Assembly: GCA_905147135.1 (NCBI GenBank)
Contig: LR990053.1
Span: forward strand, 9,312,501 to 9,376,500
Length of the DNA stretch: 64,000 bases
Direction of reading: 5' to 3'
Source: Blastobasis lacticolella
Taxonomy: Eukaryota; Arthropoda; Insecta; Lepidoptera; Blastobasidae
Positions 35,036-47,654 of this stretch are shown here, in pieces. A model generated the notes under the pieces. The model ran no database searches. It was not told the DNA's origin and was given only the letters and a program-made list of their open reading frames with translations. Position 1 is the first letter of the stretch, and every line of letters starts with the position of its first letter. A program made the translations under genes and the position numbers.

Positions 35036-37168
35036 ATAATGACTACTTTTCCATAATTCTGTGATTAATTTAAAGATATCATTGAACTCGTAAAGTCGGT
35101 CCCTTACAGGAGGGATGGTCGACCTTGTAAAGTTTGTGAGAAGCCAATTGAAGCAAGAGGCACGAAGTCTATAGGCGTAGACGGCTTGAAAGATGATGAG
35201 ATGATGGGATGTTTTATAACCTTCGTCGTAAGCATTATAAGTGTGGTCTGAAAAGATCGCCCTTTCCGCCTTATCGACAATTTAAAGGTCGCATATTATT
35301 TTATCTAGTTTTAAAATTCCACCCTTGTCCTTTATCCAGGTAAGATTTAAAAATAAACTCTAAGTGAAGCGCTAGAGGCGACCGGGATCGCTTGGCCGCC
35401 GCTCAATGGATACTTGGAAGAGGCGCGGGCGACTGTAAGCCGGCGTGGGGTGGCCATGCGTGGTGTTTGAAATAAAAACAAACATTATAATGTTTTAAAC
35501 TATCGGGGTTATTATCACATATTTTAAGGGTAAGTTCTGGGTGTGTAGAATATCTGGAACATACCTTTAAAATGTGGAAAACAAATATTGCTTTCAACAG
35601 TCTTTGACAATAAAAAGGATTGATCGATGTACAACACAAACGCAATTCTATCTATTCGCGATTCTACACAATATGGATTCCGCACAACTGACATATACTA
35701 TACTCGGATAAAAAAAATTTGATACTCGTTGTTTTACTACAAGCCCGAATCTTTCGTCTTCATTCCTCTAATAAAATCTATCAAAATCTTTAGAATCAAA
35801 GAACGATAATTGATCATAACTTTATTTTTCAATTACCTTTTTTTCAAGAAATTTTTGAATTTAGAACGTTAAAAACTGTTTGTTGTACCTACATGCTAGT
35901 GTTATGGGCACCTTTGCACCGGGAATGGCAAAGAGTGGGTTAAACATCTAGTTTATAAGTTATAGTTTAGAAGTTATACGGATATCTAGATTTAAGTTTT
36001 TATTTTGACTATGTAAATTATGTTGACATGTAATAGAATGAAAATGTTATAAAAAAAACAATTAAAATTTGTACCTACATTATTTAATATGTTAAATAAT
36101 TATGTTTTCTTATTAAAAGTGGTAAATAGTTACCTTACTATTCACAACTTTTGCAGTTTTCTATCTACCTACAGTTAATTGGAAGGTTGTAGCTAAGCTA
36201 TTGGCTGTCTTCTTTTAAATAAAAAATGTATGTAATGTCTCTTTGTGATTTAATAATGAATAAAATAAATATTTAAAAAGTAGTACAAAAAAACCTCTAC
36301 TGCTATTAAAAAACTGAAAAGTTAGATCAAGTTAGTAGGTAAGGTAGGTAGTTAGAATGGTGTTTAATTTAAACTTGATAGATGGCTTATATTTTTCAGA
36401 TTTGTTTCTGTGGTGAGAATAACTATAAATCCCAATGAACACTATGTGAAAACTTTCATTAAAACTCATACTAATGGATAAAATCCATTAGCTAAAACAA
36501 AATACTGCGCAAAAAGCAAATTCACACTCAGACTAATCTAGCATTGTATTGAAGAATTAAGTATATTTTCATTAATTACTAAGGCCCCAGACGAGTCGAG
36601 GCAACTTTTTGAAGAGGTCAAATTGAATGCTTCTAATTTCAATTTATTTATTTGCGCCCATGCGCATATTATGTAATGTTATGTTATGGCGCTAAATTAG
36701 AGTTATGCATGTAATGCCAACAAACTACTCTGTAGTTTAGAAGTTTACGTCAAAAAAATTACCTATTCATAAGCTCTTATTGAATTAACTTTTCATTTTT
36801 TATTTATTTAAAAAACGAATTCTTCTTGTACGAATTTTGACGTAAATTATGGTTACACGGTCACAGGTTTAAAGACAAGCAAGAGTGCTCTAGAGAGCGC
36901 TTGTGAAGGATTTAACGATGTCACACTGATCGATAAGAAAGGCTCCACGCTTGCTTTAACGTCGTATAGGAAATATGAGGAGGTTAAATAAGGGATTATG
37001 TGGCTGATAGTGTGATTAGGTTAAGCCTGTGTATTATTCAGAGCTCTTTTCTAGAGAGAAATCTCTTGTTACACCCATTTTCCCATTTTAAGTTTAGACT
37101 CTGAAGTAAAGTAGCGTAAAGGTCCCTTACATGTTGGCTATGCAGTAGGTGTATAGTTTTACAACAAT
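35036..37168. other. Intergenic, no gene recognised
   Basis: A short GC-richer patch lies at 35370-35460 in otherwise AT-rich DNA. No domain-bearing frame was found. Confidence 0.4.
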
Positions 37169-37372
37169 CGTGATGAAACCTGCACATTCAGGCGACTGAA
37201 TGTGTAATCATGATTCATTCTAGCCAGGTTCCCATGAGGTCAGCTCCACTGTAATTATTTGATCAACCAAATCCTGGATCATGGTCAAGGCGCACCCCGG
37301 GCTCTCGTGCACGACATCATAACCGAGATAACCGGGACGCCGAGACCATTATTATTATTTATTTAGTATAGG
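37169..37372 (+). mobile_element. SINE family A, head missing
   Basis: Starts at gtgatgaaacctgcacattc and runs through aaatcctggatcatggtcaa to the att-repeat tail. It is 5'-truncated before the tRNA-like head. Confidence 0.82.
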
Positions 37373-37389
37373 TAGTGTTACAACTTCTT

Positions 37390-38410
37390 GGGATTCATTA
37401 CTTACAACATTCATTTCTTATTAGACTATTAACTAGGAATGTTACGGAGCTTCGACTCCGACTCCGATAAGTCGGAGCTTCCGATTGATCTTACACCTCC
37501 GGTTCCGACTTCGGTTCCGATACTTTTAAATCGGAGGTTTTAATCGGAGGTCGAACCATAGCAGATAGCGGCGGCGGCGACGCACGGCGGCTGCGGTCAA
37601 CGTGTACGAACTGTACGAACAGGTTAATGCATGTCGTTGGAAAAACACGCGTTCTGTCATCGGTTAATATTTCACTTGTTGTTACGCAATACGGATGGTT
37701 TGTTTTGTTTTGTGCGGTGTGTCAATTAAAGTTATCTGTTTTGATTTGGAACTAGTGGAAAGTGCATGGAAATACAAAATTCCAAACCGATTGCCCTCCA
37801 ATATTTATCGTGTCCACCAGGTTCAGTAGCAGGCGTACAACTTTTTAGTGGTACTCGCCTAATCTATGATCCGTAAGAAATAGATTGGACGGAGACAAAC
37901 CTGCAAAGCTGTTGTTTATTAAATATAATTTGCTACTTCTGGAGTCAATTAATTTGATTTAATTTGCTAACTGTAATAATAATGTGTTGATTTTTATTTG
38001 TGACACCTATATGATATAGGTTTATTACTTTTTAATTGAAATTAAAGAGGCTGATTGATTCATCTTTCTTCACCGTACTATCTCCAACTCCGCCTCCGAC
38101 TCCGCCTCCGACTCCGATTCCGCTTCCGATTCCGGTTCCGACTCCGGTTCCGACTCCGAAAAACCAAATTTAGGAACTCCGACTCCGACTTCGGTTCCGA
38201 TAAAACCACCTTCGTAACATCCCTACTATTAACATTCAAAATCTCTTCCTTGTCTTGTGTTTCTTGGCATCTACAATTAGATATTTCAGTCTCGAAAATA
38301 TTATTCCAACTAAGAAATTGAAGGTAAAATCGAGGTGATTGCTAGAAACACCCCCTCACCGTTCTATTTCCAAAACGTTACCTTATCAATGGCCAATAAT
38401 AGTTACAATC
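37390..38410 (+). repeat. Old tandem duplication, copy 1 (split by the hAT)
   Basis: The pre-insertion sequence cattacttacaacattc at 37395 and, after the hAT, ccaactaagaaattgaa and ctatttccaaaacgtta are matched in the same order at 38462-38670. Divergence is substantial, so the duplication is old. Confidence 0.8.
37434..38225. mobile_element. Non-autonomous hAT element, 792 bp
   Basis: The left end taggaatgttacggag and the inverted right end (revcomp tagggatgttacgaag) match at 14 of 16 positions. The 8-base target duplication ctattaac lies at 37426-37433 and 38226-38233. Both termini carry arrays of gactccgactccg-type repeats. No transposase was found. The frame at 38055-38321 is a low-complexity product of these repeats. 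Confidence 0.93.
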
Positions 38411-38461
38411 CATTTTGTTACCCTTGGACTTTGGCTTTGGAGTATCGTGTAATTTTGTTTT

Positions 38462-38670
38462 GTTTTATTACTTACAACATTAGTTCTACTTAACTTATTA
38501 TTATCTAGACTATAATATAAAAAAGGTCTTTCTCAGCATAATTCAGGTATTTCGCCTCGAAAATCTTATTCCAACTAAGAAATTGAACGAGGAATCCATG
38601 TGATTGCTCGAAACACCCCCCTGAGCGTTCTATTTCCAAAACGTTCCCTTATCAAGGGGCAATAATCTGA
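38462..38670 (+). repeat. Old tandem duplication, copy 2 (empty site)
   Basis: Has ttacttacaacattag, gactataat, ccaactaagaaattgaacg and ctatttccaaaacgttccc in the same order as copy 1, without the 792-bp hAT. It therefore shows what the target looked like before insertion. Confidence 0.8.
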
Positions 38671-38819
38671 CTCGAATGTCATTTGTTTCACCTGATTACC
38701 GCGTTCCATTATTCCGCCCCGCGTACTCTTGGCGGTCTTATTCCCTGCAGTATTCGTCTACAATGATTCTCATAGCGATTGGTATCGTGATTCTCAGTTA
38801 TTGGGAATCCATATTGTTA

Positions 38820-39005
38820 TTGCACTTTCGCCTGGGTGAGTACCCCACCGCCTTATCTATTTCTGCCGCCAACCAAAAATGCTTGCATTGTTGTGTTCCG
38901 GTTTGAAGGATAAGGTAGGCATGAGGCATTTCATCTTAGTCCTCATAGTGACACGGCACCTGTGGTTCTGCATTGGTGTTACCTGCAACCTTAGAAAGAA
39001 TGCAG
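38820..39005 (+). mobile_element. LINE 3'-region fragment
   Basis: cgccttatctatttctgccg, gcattgttgtgttccggttt and ggttctgcattggtgttacc match the segment that precedes the ccatcaggtggcc end in other copies. The terminal motif itself is missing. Confidence 0.6.
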
Positions 39006-39197
39006 TGACGCTGCTGTGAGGACCTGACATGCATAATGCTTGGGGAACTTAGCCTTCAGGCCAGGAACATAATAATACAAGCATAATTGCTTTCCAGAAA
39101 TAGATAAGGGCGATATACACCCATCGAGATAGACTGCTTCTGGGTTTGTTAGTTGATTTATAGGTTTTTCATGCGGCAACATAACTATTCGTATCTG

Positions 39198-39519
39198 AGC
39201 TATTATTGTTGGATTATCTGCGAGGGGTAATAGATTAATCTTCCCTGAAGGTCTCGTCAGTCCTCCAAATTACGATAAAGATCGTGCATTGTCGACATCG
39301 TATCAACGACGTCACGTAAATGTATCCCAAGGGCTGTCGAGCTTCCTATGTTCCGGGATTGTCAAAAGAGTCTACAGAGCTGTTACGAAGGCCTCATACT
39401 CGGCCTTGTACATCCAAGACTCGTTCTCTAAAGATGCCGCATTAGCTAGTGAGGAGCTGCTATCAAGGATTTACGTAAACCGCCAGGTAAAATGGGTCAG
39501 CACTGTTACAAATGACTGA
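39198..39519 (+). other. Unassigned open reading frame, about 106 codons
   Basis: Open from after a TGA at 39195-39197 to the stop at 39519. The part from 39330 reads SSFLCSGIVKRVYRAVTKAS, then YIQDSFSKDAALASEELL, with balanced composition unlike the low-complexity frames around it. A caggtaaa donor-like site sits at 39483. It could be a lone exon or a fragment of a mobile-element gene. No family recognised. Confidence 0.3.
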
Positions 39520-40842
39520 CTGACTCACAACAGTAATAAGGCTTGGAACACTAGCCGGAAACTCACAACTGACCCATATCCACCTTCAACCCATAACCAA
39601 TTTACCACAAATCGGATAGCCCACCAATTACTCCTGAATGGCAAATAGTCGGCTCTGTGAGTACGAGTGACCATATTAGCAAACAATTTAACCTAAACGA
39701 TGTTGTTAATGCAATCAAAAAGCTAAAATTCCTAGAAATGAGAACAATCGACAAATAATTATACACATTTTCCAAATTATTAATTATTGTATAATTCCTA
39801 GATATAACACATTTCCGGTAACTCATAAACGATTTAGTGTTGGCGTACGCCACATCGGAAACCGTAACCGGAAATCCAATAATTATTTCTTGGGAAAGGA
39901 AATAGATATTTGGTAAAAAAGTCACGTAAGAAGTAACAAGAAGTCACGTAAGAAAATCATTTTTTCAAAACCAACTTTGTACAAATTCACTAAAGTCATA
40001 ATACATAAACACTTGACTTTATATTCAGTAATGACGATACCGATCGGCCTTCAAGAATAAGGACGCTGGTGGTATTAGTTTGTTTTTGCCAGGATACCGT
40101 TCCCTTGGCTTGCTTTCTTGGCCGTAATATTATCGAACTTCCTGCCTCCGGAGTCAACGGCCATTGTTTCCAAACGGATAACTGAATTGGTGTTTTGAAT
40201 ATCAATTCCTGTAGTATTAGGCACTGGGCTATTTATCACTGGGACGATGTGAATCTGTAATGGATGGTTTTGGTTTCACATGAGCCGTAATGGACAATGT
40301 ACATCCCTAATGTTAGTTGTATCAGATTTTGATGAAAATATTAAAGTAAGGAGCTCTGTTTTAGCCAATCAGAAAGTCAATAACGGAAACATGGTCTTCC
40401 AGATTTTCCTTTTTAGATGTGGTAAATAAAATAACATAATTTAAAGAAGACTATTTTAAACATTTGACTTAGATTGTACCCTCTCTCGCTGATCTACTAC
40501 GAGTTTTATTTTAGAATCTTTTAATTACTAATTTCTTACCATTATCAAACGCCGAAATAAATTCTCACCAAAAACTTATACACACCTATTACCTTGCTTC
40601 TTAAAACGGCAGCGTGTCACAGAAGATCCGTTGATTACACGTCACAGGATACTGTTGAATCCAATTGCCTCAATCACCTCAATGTATGTGGTGGGCCGCA
40701 AACCCATGTGGCTAATTCTCATCAATTAGTTCTGCACCGTCCAAGGCCTTACTCGGTTGACCGGATACCGGAGGCGTACCAAACGGGATATTATGCAACT
40801 TCCTATGATTGCGGTTATATAATACTGCGAATAACTATAGCT
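39520..40842. other. Intergenic, no gene recognised
   Basis: AT-rich. A plus frame from 40594 runs into the SINE at 40898, so most of its length is accidental. Confidence 0.4.
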
Positions 40843-40897
40843 AGAGTATTACCAGCTAAACACTATTTGTCCAGAACTCCGTCAATGCAGATTCATA
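40843..40897 (+). repeat. Direct repeat left of the SINE
   Basis: agagtattaccagctaaaca to gcagattcata. It matches 41248-41305 with several substitutions and small indels. Confidence 0.8.
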
Positions 40898-41240
40898 GTC
40901 ATCACGTCATATGCTCACGCGTACGAGGGTCCGGGGTCCGCTTTGACCATGTTCCAGGATTTGGCAGATCAGGTAATTACAGTGGAGCGACTGCCATCTG
41001 ACCTCCGACAACCTACTACCAGGGGAACCTGACCAGATTGGATCATGGTTACATATTTAGTCGCCTGAACGTGCAGGTTTCATTATGTAATTTTCTTTCA
41101 CCGTAAGAGCATCGGTACTATGTCATGCATCAACTAATGTACATAACTCAGAGAAGAGTCATTAGTACATTGCCGCAGTGGGATTCGAACCCGGTACCTC
41201 TCGCTTACGAGTCGGGTACTGTAACCACTCAGCCACTATA
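40898..41240 (-). mobile_element. SINE family A, near full length
   Basis: Reverse orientation with gtccgctttgaccatgttcc, ttcttt-caccgtaagagc and a head containing gggattcgaacccgg and gtaaccactcagccac. Direct repeats of 55-58 bases flank it (40843-40897 and 41248-41305), longer than usual target duplications. Confidence 0.88.
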
Positions 41241-41247
41241 GGTACGT

Positions 41248-41305
41248 AGAGTATTACCAGTTAAACACTAAAATTTGTCTAGAACTTACTCAGTGCAGAT
41301 TCATA
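41248..41305 (+). repeat. Direct repeat right of the SINE
   Basis: agagtattaccagttaaaca to gcagattcata, partner of 40843-40897. Confidence 0.8.
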
Positions 41306-42954
41306 ATAAAGCAGCTTATAAACCATCCAATGTTAATAAATACCTCTGCCAAAATGTTTACACGTGTAGGCAGTAAATAATGCACAACGTCTAATACAGC
41401 TTCGTAAATCGAAGTCGAAACTAGCCATATTTATCGCTGAATAGGAAATTACTTCATCAACGTGTAAATTTATGTGTTTAGAAGATAATAATTAGGGTGA
41501 CCTAGTATTTTACCGAAAACTAAGAGTAGACCCTGAATGAAATAAGAATAGGGCAAATTAGTGAATTATAAAATTACTATTCATTCAGGACAGGAGAAGC
41601 TTATTTAAACGACACAAGATTCGTTAATTATTTCTGAATCTACTCAAACACTAAACATCGTTCAACAATCTTATACTTTCGTTCAGTAAATGATTATGAA
41701 ATTTTTTTTTTTATAATCTTGCAATCAATCCTATGATTATGAGCAGATGAGGTGAAGGACAAGAAGCGTGCTGAGAACATTCCCCAATGGTAATGCCTCG
41801 TCAGTTAGTCTAACTGTCGTCGATTTCTATTATTTTGCGTCTCTTCAGACGTCTCATATCATCCAAGATGGTGAGCTAAATCGCCAATTTATTAGGATGC
41901 CTCTCAAGGCGAGCTTTGTATTTTAAGGATCACGATTTTATTTACTCCTGCTCTGTTCTCACTCCCAAGAGCTTGTGGACTTCCAGATTGGTGATAAACC
42001 AAGAAGCGTTGGATATTTGATTTAATATGCAGACCTGAGCTCGTGGAAACTTTTAGGCAATATTATTTATTATTAACCACGATTGTCAAATTTTAAATAA
42101 CAATTAACAATAGATAAAAATACCATATAGGTGATCAGACGAACACTTAATCCTAACAGTGTAAAACCAAAAATTTGTTTTATCACATTCAAACAGATGA
42201 ATCTATGTTTCACTATTTTTAAATTCACGTTTTCAAAAATTACCAATGCGGTAGCTGGGCCTTAGGCTTGCTAATTCATAGAGTTCTACTTATCTACGTA
42301 GAGTTCATACGGTAGAGATCAGTGAATTATCGTGCGTTATCTCTACCATATCCTAACAAACACAAGTCGGCAAGGCGTCGAATTGATGATATAGTGTCTC
42401 AAAACGAAGTATAATGTCAATAACCAGGTAAACGAGAAAAATCGTATATCCATTAAGATGTTTTAGGCTTATCAGGCAGACTAGTGACTGGTTTGTACTG
42501 AGGAAAAGTACGAATTTCGGGAGTTGGTATGTTGAGTGTTACCTCAGGAACAAATGAATAGATTTCGCAAATTCTTTCTTTAAAAGGAAGTAAAATAACT
42601 CCTGCAAATCATAGGGTACTTTTGGTCCGGGATAAATAAAAAGTTCCCGCAGCATTATCGAATCTTCGCAGAGTCCCGAACAGCTGGTGAATACAATGGT
42701 TGACGGCTAGCAAATTATGGAACTCTTTTCATTAAGCTCCTTATAAAACTGACGTCATTAGTACTATATTTTAACTTTGTTCTTCTTGCGATCAACTCGG
42801 CCACATTGTTCTACCTATCAGTAGAAAATGGGATTAGTAGAAAACCGTCCGTTGCGTAGTTTAGAAGTCATTATGTGCCTAAGTTTCCTCTACAACTACA
42901 ACAAAAATAATCACATCGAATCAACGGTACATAAAAGTCCACTGCCGAACTTGA
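41306..42954. other. Intergenic, no gene recognised
   Basis: Contains a 9-base inverted repeat (ggtagagat / atctctacc, 42311-42346). No coding or RNA feature was recognised. Confidence 0.4.
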
Positions 42955-43135
42955 ACCCACTCCACCTTGGTAGATTGTTTTGCCATAATCTCCTTGCTTG
43001 GCAGGCGGTTGGAGGAAAAAATTCGACAGAAAATGTTGCCCATTTTTTCTGGTCTACGAAGGTCCTACCTCATAGGCCTCTTCCTAGTCGAAGCACCTAC
43101 GTGCTATTCTACTCTGCCGGAATATGATGTATCGT
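42955..43135 (-). mobile_element. Degenerate family B element
   Basis: cataatctccttgcttggcagg, gttgcccattttttctggtc and ctattctactctgccgg keep the order of reversed family B but are strongly diverged. Confidence 0.6.
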
Positions 43136-43894
43136 TATTGTTGGCGCCACCTATACGATATATGTGGAACTACGATGCGCCGTCGCAAGATTAATAAATA
43201 CAACCTTTTAACCGGAGCGCGGAGGAAGGTGGCGCTGCCAAAGCCTATAAATATCGATGCACAGAAGAAGACGCTTTCTGTTCTTATTCCACCTACCTAT
43301 CTTCTTTCTATCTGTTTCTTCTTTGCACTTACTCTGTAAATTTTTTAAGTAGTACAATTAAATTTTGTGAATTTCAATTCAGTTTATTTAAGCCAAACCT
43401 ATTCCAAATTACAAATCGCAGTAACCACCAGTTATGGAAAAATGTTTCATAAATATTGAGTGCAATAAATATCTCTTATTATAAAAGTCTGTGTCTATAC
43501 CCACTACAGTTTCCAATTCATAATTAATTTGCTAGTCAACAAAACTGAAACCCAATTACATGGAACCATTATACTGCGTTTAGCCATGCTAATTGGTAGA
43601 CCATCTTTATTACAAAATAGAGTGCAGTGAGTGAAAAATGAGTGCACGCACTAATAGACGATATACATAATTGATTGCCCGAATTAATTTATCGTGAGCA
43701 CAAAAGAGCTTTTCAACCGAAATTATAATAAAAACGAAGCGGCGACCGTGTCGGTTAACAAGTTTATTTCAACGTTCATTTCGTAATTATATCCGAATAA
43801 TCTGCATTCGTTTGTACTTTTGCAACGAGAACGGGCAAAATACTTTTTTTATATTTGTATAAGACTTTAAACATATTTTTTTATTTATTAACAC
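43136..43894. other. Intergenic, no gene recognised
   Basis: ggcgccacct near 43143 and aggtggcgct near 43228 form an interrupted inverted repeat. Nothing else was identified. Confidence 0.35.
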
Positions 43895-44250
43895 TTAATA
43901 ATAATCATCTTGGTGTGAATATCCCAGTTGTGCTCTCGCACAATAAGGTCCGGGGTCCGCCTTGACCATGATCCAGGATTTGGCAGATCAGGTAATTACA
44001 GTGGAGCGACTGCCATCTGACCTCCATGACCCTGCTACCAGGGGAACCAGACCAGATTGGATCATGGTTACATATTCAGTCGCCTGAAGTGCAGGTTTCA
44101 TCACTATGTTTTCCCTCACCGTAAGAGCATCGGTTAGTATTAAACTAATGTACAGAACTCAGAAAAGAATCATTGGTATATAACCGCAGCGGGATTCGAA
44201 CCCGGTACCTCTCGCTTACGAGTTGGATACCCTTACCGCTCAGACTTCAC
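43895..44250 (-). mobile_element. SINE family A, full length
   Basis: Reverse orientation, from the att-rich tail and gtgctctcgcacaa to the head with gcgggattcgaacccgg and tacccttaccgctcag. Both promoter boxes are recognisable. Confidence 0.88.
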
Positions 44251-44257
44251 GGACCTT

Positions 44258-44330
44258 ATTTATTACAACTTATTGCACAATATTGTACACAGGCGGATTT
44301 AAGCTACATAGTAACAAGTACTATTGGCGA
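44258..44330 (-). mobile_element. LINE 3'-tail fragment
   Basis: ttatttattacaacttattgc and gtacacaggcggatttaag resemble 25165-25270. Confidence 0.5.
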
Positions 44331-45587
44331 AAACTATAAATGAAACTCTCCCTAATGTCATTTCACGCAATCAATCTCCCATAATGCCATCATCTGCCAA
44401 AACTGTCTCTAACACAATAAACTGTTGCTAGTTCTGCCGTTCTAAGTTTGAGTAACTTTTTCAGAGCTGTCCAGTAGGGACAGTTTTCCACAAAAGTTGT
44501 TAATCCTGCCCCCGGGGGATCGCCAACTATCACGTGTCATCCCTTTGTCCAGGGCCGTACCGGACACGTAGTAAATTAGTAAGTTATCAACTAGTTGAGC
44601 AAGTTCAGCTTTTTGTTCCCTTAAGATCTTACCATTGTTTTATATATACTTAGTTGTGATTAACAGTAGTGTTACTTCGGTGAGTTCCGGTTCAGAAGGC
44701 GCGTCGGAAGTTTTCACTTTCAAAGCTCTGAATATTACATCAAAAGATTCTTCATATGGCCATGTGGTGATCATAGAGTAGAAGTAGCTGCAACCCCATC
44801 CATTACCTAACGAGTGTTGTAAATGACGACATAATATCATAGAGGCAGGCTGCCAAGTGTAAGATAATGGCAATGCCCTCGCAGACAATCCAGATGAAAT
44901 GTCCATGTATAATGATGTAAGGAGTTTCTTATCAAAATTGCTTATTTCGCGTTTTCATTTTATTTTAAACTGGTAATACCATTTTATTCTACACATAACC
45001 AGACGTGTTTTCGGTCTTCAAAATATTTTTCGATTCGTCTTTACACATCCAAAAAGAAAGTTTAAAAGTTGAAGTTCGCGTCAAAACAGCTTAAATCACG
45101 TAACCGAACTAAGTTACCGTACTAAGTTACCGTAATCAGTTTTCTGTAATTTCAGAATAAGACGCTCGTATGTTCTTCGTAACACGTCAGTAAACATTGC
45201 TACCGTACACGATGCCTTAAAAATCGAACAAGAGTTTCTTACCTTGCATATTCCCAAAAAGAATCTACACCAAACTTCTTCAATAAATTACAATATCTAA
45301 AGAAAGCACTTCACGTTGTTTCCTCTGCCAAGTACCTTCGACGTTGAAGCCAATAAGTTCGTTTGTATGAAATGCTTCCTTGCTAAAGGTTATTAGGTGG
45401 AAGAGGAAAAGGTTAATTGAAATTTACCGGTAATCATTTCCCTGCCAAGGCTTGCTTTCAACTGCTGATCAAATTTAATAGAGACAAACCGTTCGAACCG
45501 GTATGGGTTCCTTCTGATCGGTTTTCAGTTAATGAACGAGACGTATTTATCAATAATTGATTGAAGTGAAGTTGTTTGTGGAATTTT
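44331..45587. other. Intergenic, no gene recognised
   Basis: A minus frame of 88 codons at 44640-44906 shows no recognisable domain. actaagttaccgt is repeated twice in tandem near 45107-45135. Confidence 0.4.
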
Positions 45588-45912
45588 AAATAACTACGGC
45601 TTCGTTCGCGTGGATCTGTTGTTGATTTTTAAGATATTTTCTCGGGACCGTCTTAGTCCTACTCAGAAATTTCGGGATTAATATCTTAAAATTATAAGTT
45701 ATGAAAAACATTAATAGATAAACTAACCTACAGAAAAATGTAATAAAACCAAAGCTAAGAACCATCTCGAATAAACTGCCTTTGAAATAAAGAAAACCGC
45801 ATCGAAATCGCTCCATTCGTTGGGGCGCAACGCTGCCACAGTCAGACACACACCTATGCACAGAACCAACAGATACACACTTCAAAATTATAACACCCCT
45901 GTTTTGTTCAGT
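45588..45912 (+). mobile_element. Lepidopteran interspersed repeat
   Basis: Starts ctacggcttcgttcgcgtgg, contains aaaaccgcatcgaaatcgct and cacagtcagacacacacc, and ends near ttataacacccctgttttg. This order is common in lepidopteran genomes. The class is unknown to me. The long minus-strand frame across it is not a gene. Confidence 0.6.
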
Positions 45913-46084
45913 ATACGAGTAAGAACTCATAGGTACCTATTATCCACCAAAAATATTGGAAAGTTAGGTACCTACATGGCGGGCAAATTTTTTTTGCTCT
46001 GTGGTATGCTCGGGCGTCACGTTGTTGACGGCAGCCTTTGCGATCCCTTGGTGGTCGGCGGTTACCTTTTTGGTCTAATTTATT

Positions 46085-46345
46085 ATTGACGTACTTTTAT
46101 TTCGGTAGAATTGAGGTGAAAATTACGGTCTGCCACGCAGAGGCGGGTTCGATTCCTAACCGGTAAGAAATCGAAGTGATGAATTTTAATTTCATCATAC
46201 CAACCGAAAGACGCCCACAGCTGGGCATAGGCCTTCCCCAGAGATTTCCGACATACGACAAAGGCCGGTCCTGTGGCTTCCGCACCCAGCTGGTACCTGC
46301 GATCATTACAAGGTAGTCGGTCTACCTTCGAGGCCAATCCCTAAT
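46085..46345. mobile_element. RTE-associated interspersed repeat
   Basis: gcgggttcgattcctaacc, aagacgcccacagctgggca, taggccttccccagagattt and gtagtcggtctaccttcgag are in the order known from a frequent lepidopteran repeat. The first motif resembles a tRNA B box, so it may be a SINE-like composite. Confidence 0.6.
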
Positions 46346-46924
46346 TTTAATTTTCTATTTCATTCCTACCAAAGTAATATGTTACGCGACACCATTATAA
46401 CTTTAGTGCACGGTATTCTACCCATACGTTTTAGTTTCCTGGGCTGAGTTGAGACGTTAATTCCGTGCTATTCCCGGGAGAGCCCTCAGCAAAAGGGTCG
46501 TTAGCGGCCCAGTGCAAGCTGTTTGTTAATTTGAAAAGGCCCACCTTTTAGCTAGAGGATAGACCAGTTTACACTGGCTAGTAATTGACACCGCAGATTT
46601 TCCTTAGCTTAATCCTAAATTCGTATGTATAATATGTTACTTGTTGTGAGACAAAACGACGGCGCTTTATGATGTAGTAGTTTTATGTTCAGGCCACATG
46701 AACTTTAAATATTTAGATGTTAGATAGATGTTTACGCCTTTTAATAAAAAAAACTGATTTGCTGAACAATTTACAACATTCATAATTTTGAACGGTAGTT
46801 TTGTAGGTTAAGTACGTATATGGTAGGTTAGGTTAGGGTAGCGGTAGACTAGGGTTGTGGTAGGATATGCGCAGAATAGAGTACTGGTAGTATAAGAGTA
46901 GAACACCACGCAAAAGAAGTTGTG

Positions 46925-47100
46925 GCGGGCAATTTATAATCTTGATGACAATATTTACATCGATTCTAATCATATTCCTCTCGTTTCAGGTACGTAACAT
47001 TATAAGAAGAGAAGCTAAGAATCAGTAAGTAAATAACTTCAAGGACCTCGAATTGAATCCGAAATCTGCCTGTCAAGCCCATAGCTCAAGGTTTCCAATA
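46925..47100 (+). repeat. Interspersed repeat, copy 1
   Basis: gtttcaggtacgtaacatta, agaagagaagctaagaatca and ctcgaattgaatccgaaat also occur, in part, at 61450-61568. Class unknown. Confidence 0.6.
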
Positions 47101-47654
47101 AAACAATGGTACAAATCAAATCTAACTTCAATAAAACACTTCATTGTACTATTTGTTCTGTTATAATAATTCCTTTGCACTCCCACTCCGTTGTTCCAGT
47201 GAAAGCCCCCGTTCAAATGGAACAAACGGAAATACTTTGCGAACTGGGAACGATTTTAAACTTATTGTGGATGAAATTAATTGTTACGACCCCAATGGTT
47301 GAACTTTTTGAACTAGATTTACTTTGGATCTACGTTCTTCATATATACCTCCTAACCGAAATAATGGATTGCTGAAAATTTAAAATAAACAAGATTATGT
47401 TACAAATTTGTTTTCGTTGTTGCTTACAGCGGGTTTCCGTCGGAATGAACGCTCTAGGTATAGTTATTCATTTGGCGAAATCTTTTTTACGTCTGGCAAG
47501 TTACTGTAATTTACATAGGTATTAGGTATTGTTTGAATGTTGACTACCTCCGGAGGAGGGCAGAGACGATTGCGGATTGACTGCTACAAGTTTGTGCCAC
47601 GTTTTCAGTGGGATACAACCGTGAGTACGTGTGTTTGTATGTAATTTTGGTTTA
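47101..47654. other. Open frame of unknown nature
   Basis: An 89-codon plus frame at 47106-47375 has no recognisable domain. No other feature. Confidence 0.3.

Noticed and set aside
38055..38321. 88-codon arginine/leucine/phenylalanine-rich open frame
   Set aside because: It is a translation of the hAT subterminal gactccg repeats, with no protein-like structure.
45586..45930. 114-codon minus-strand frame
   Set aside because: It lies antisense across an interspersed repeat and shows no domain.
46811..46860. Telomere-like ggttaggttaggg words
   Set aside because: Only two or three imperfect units, with no array.
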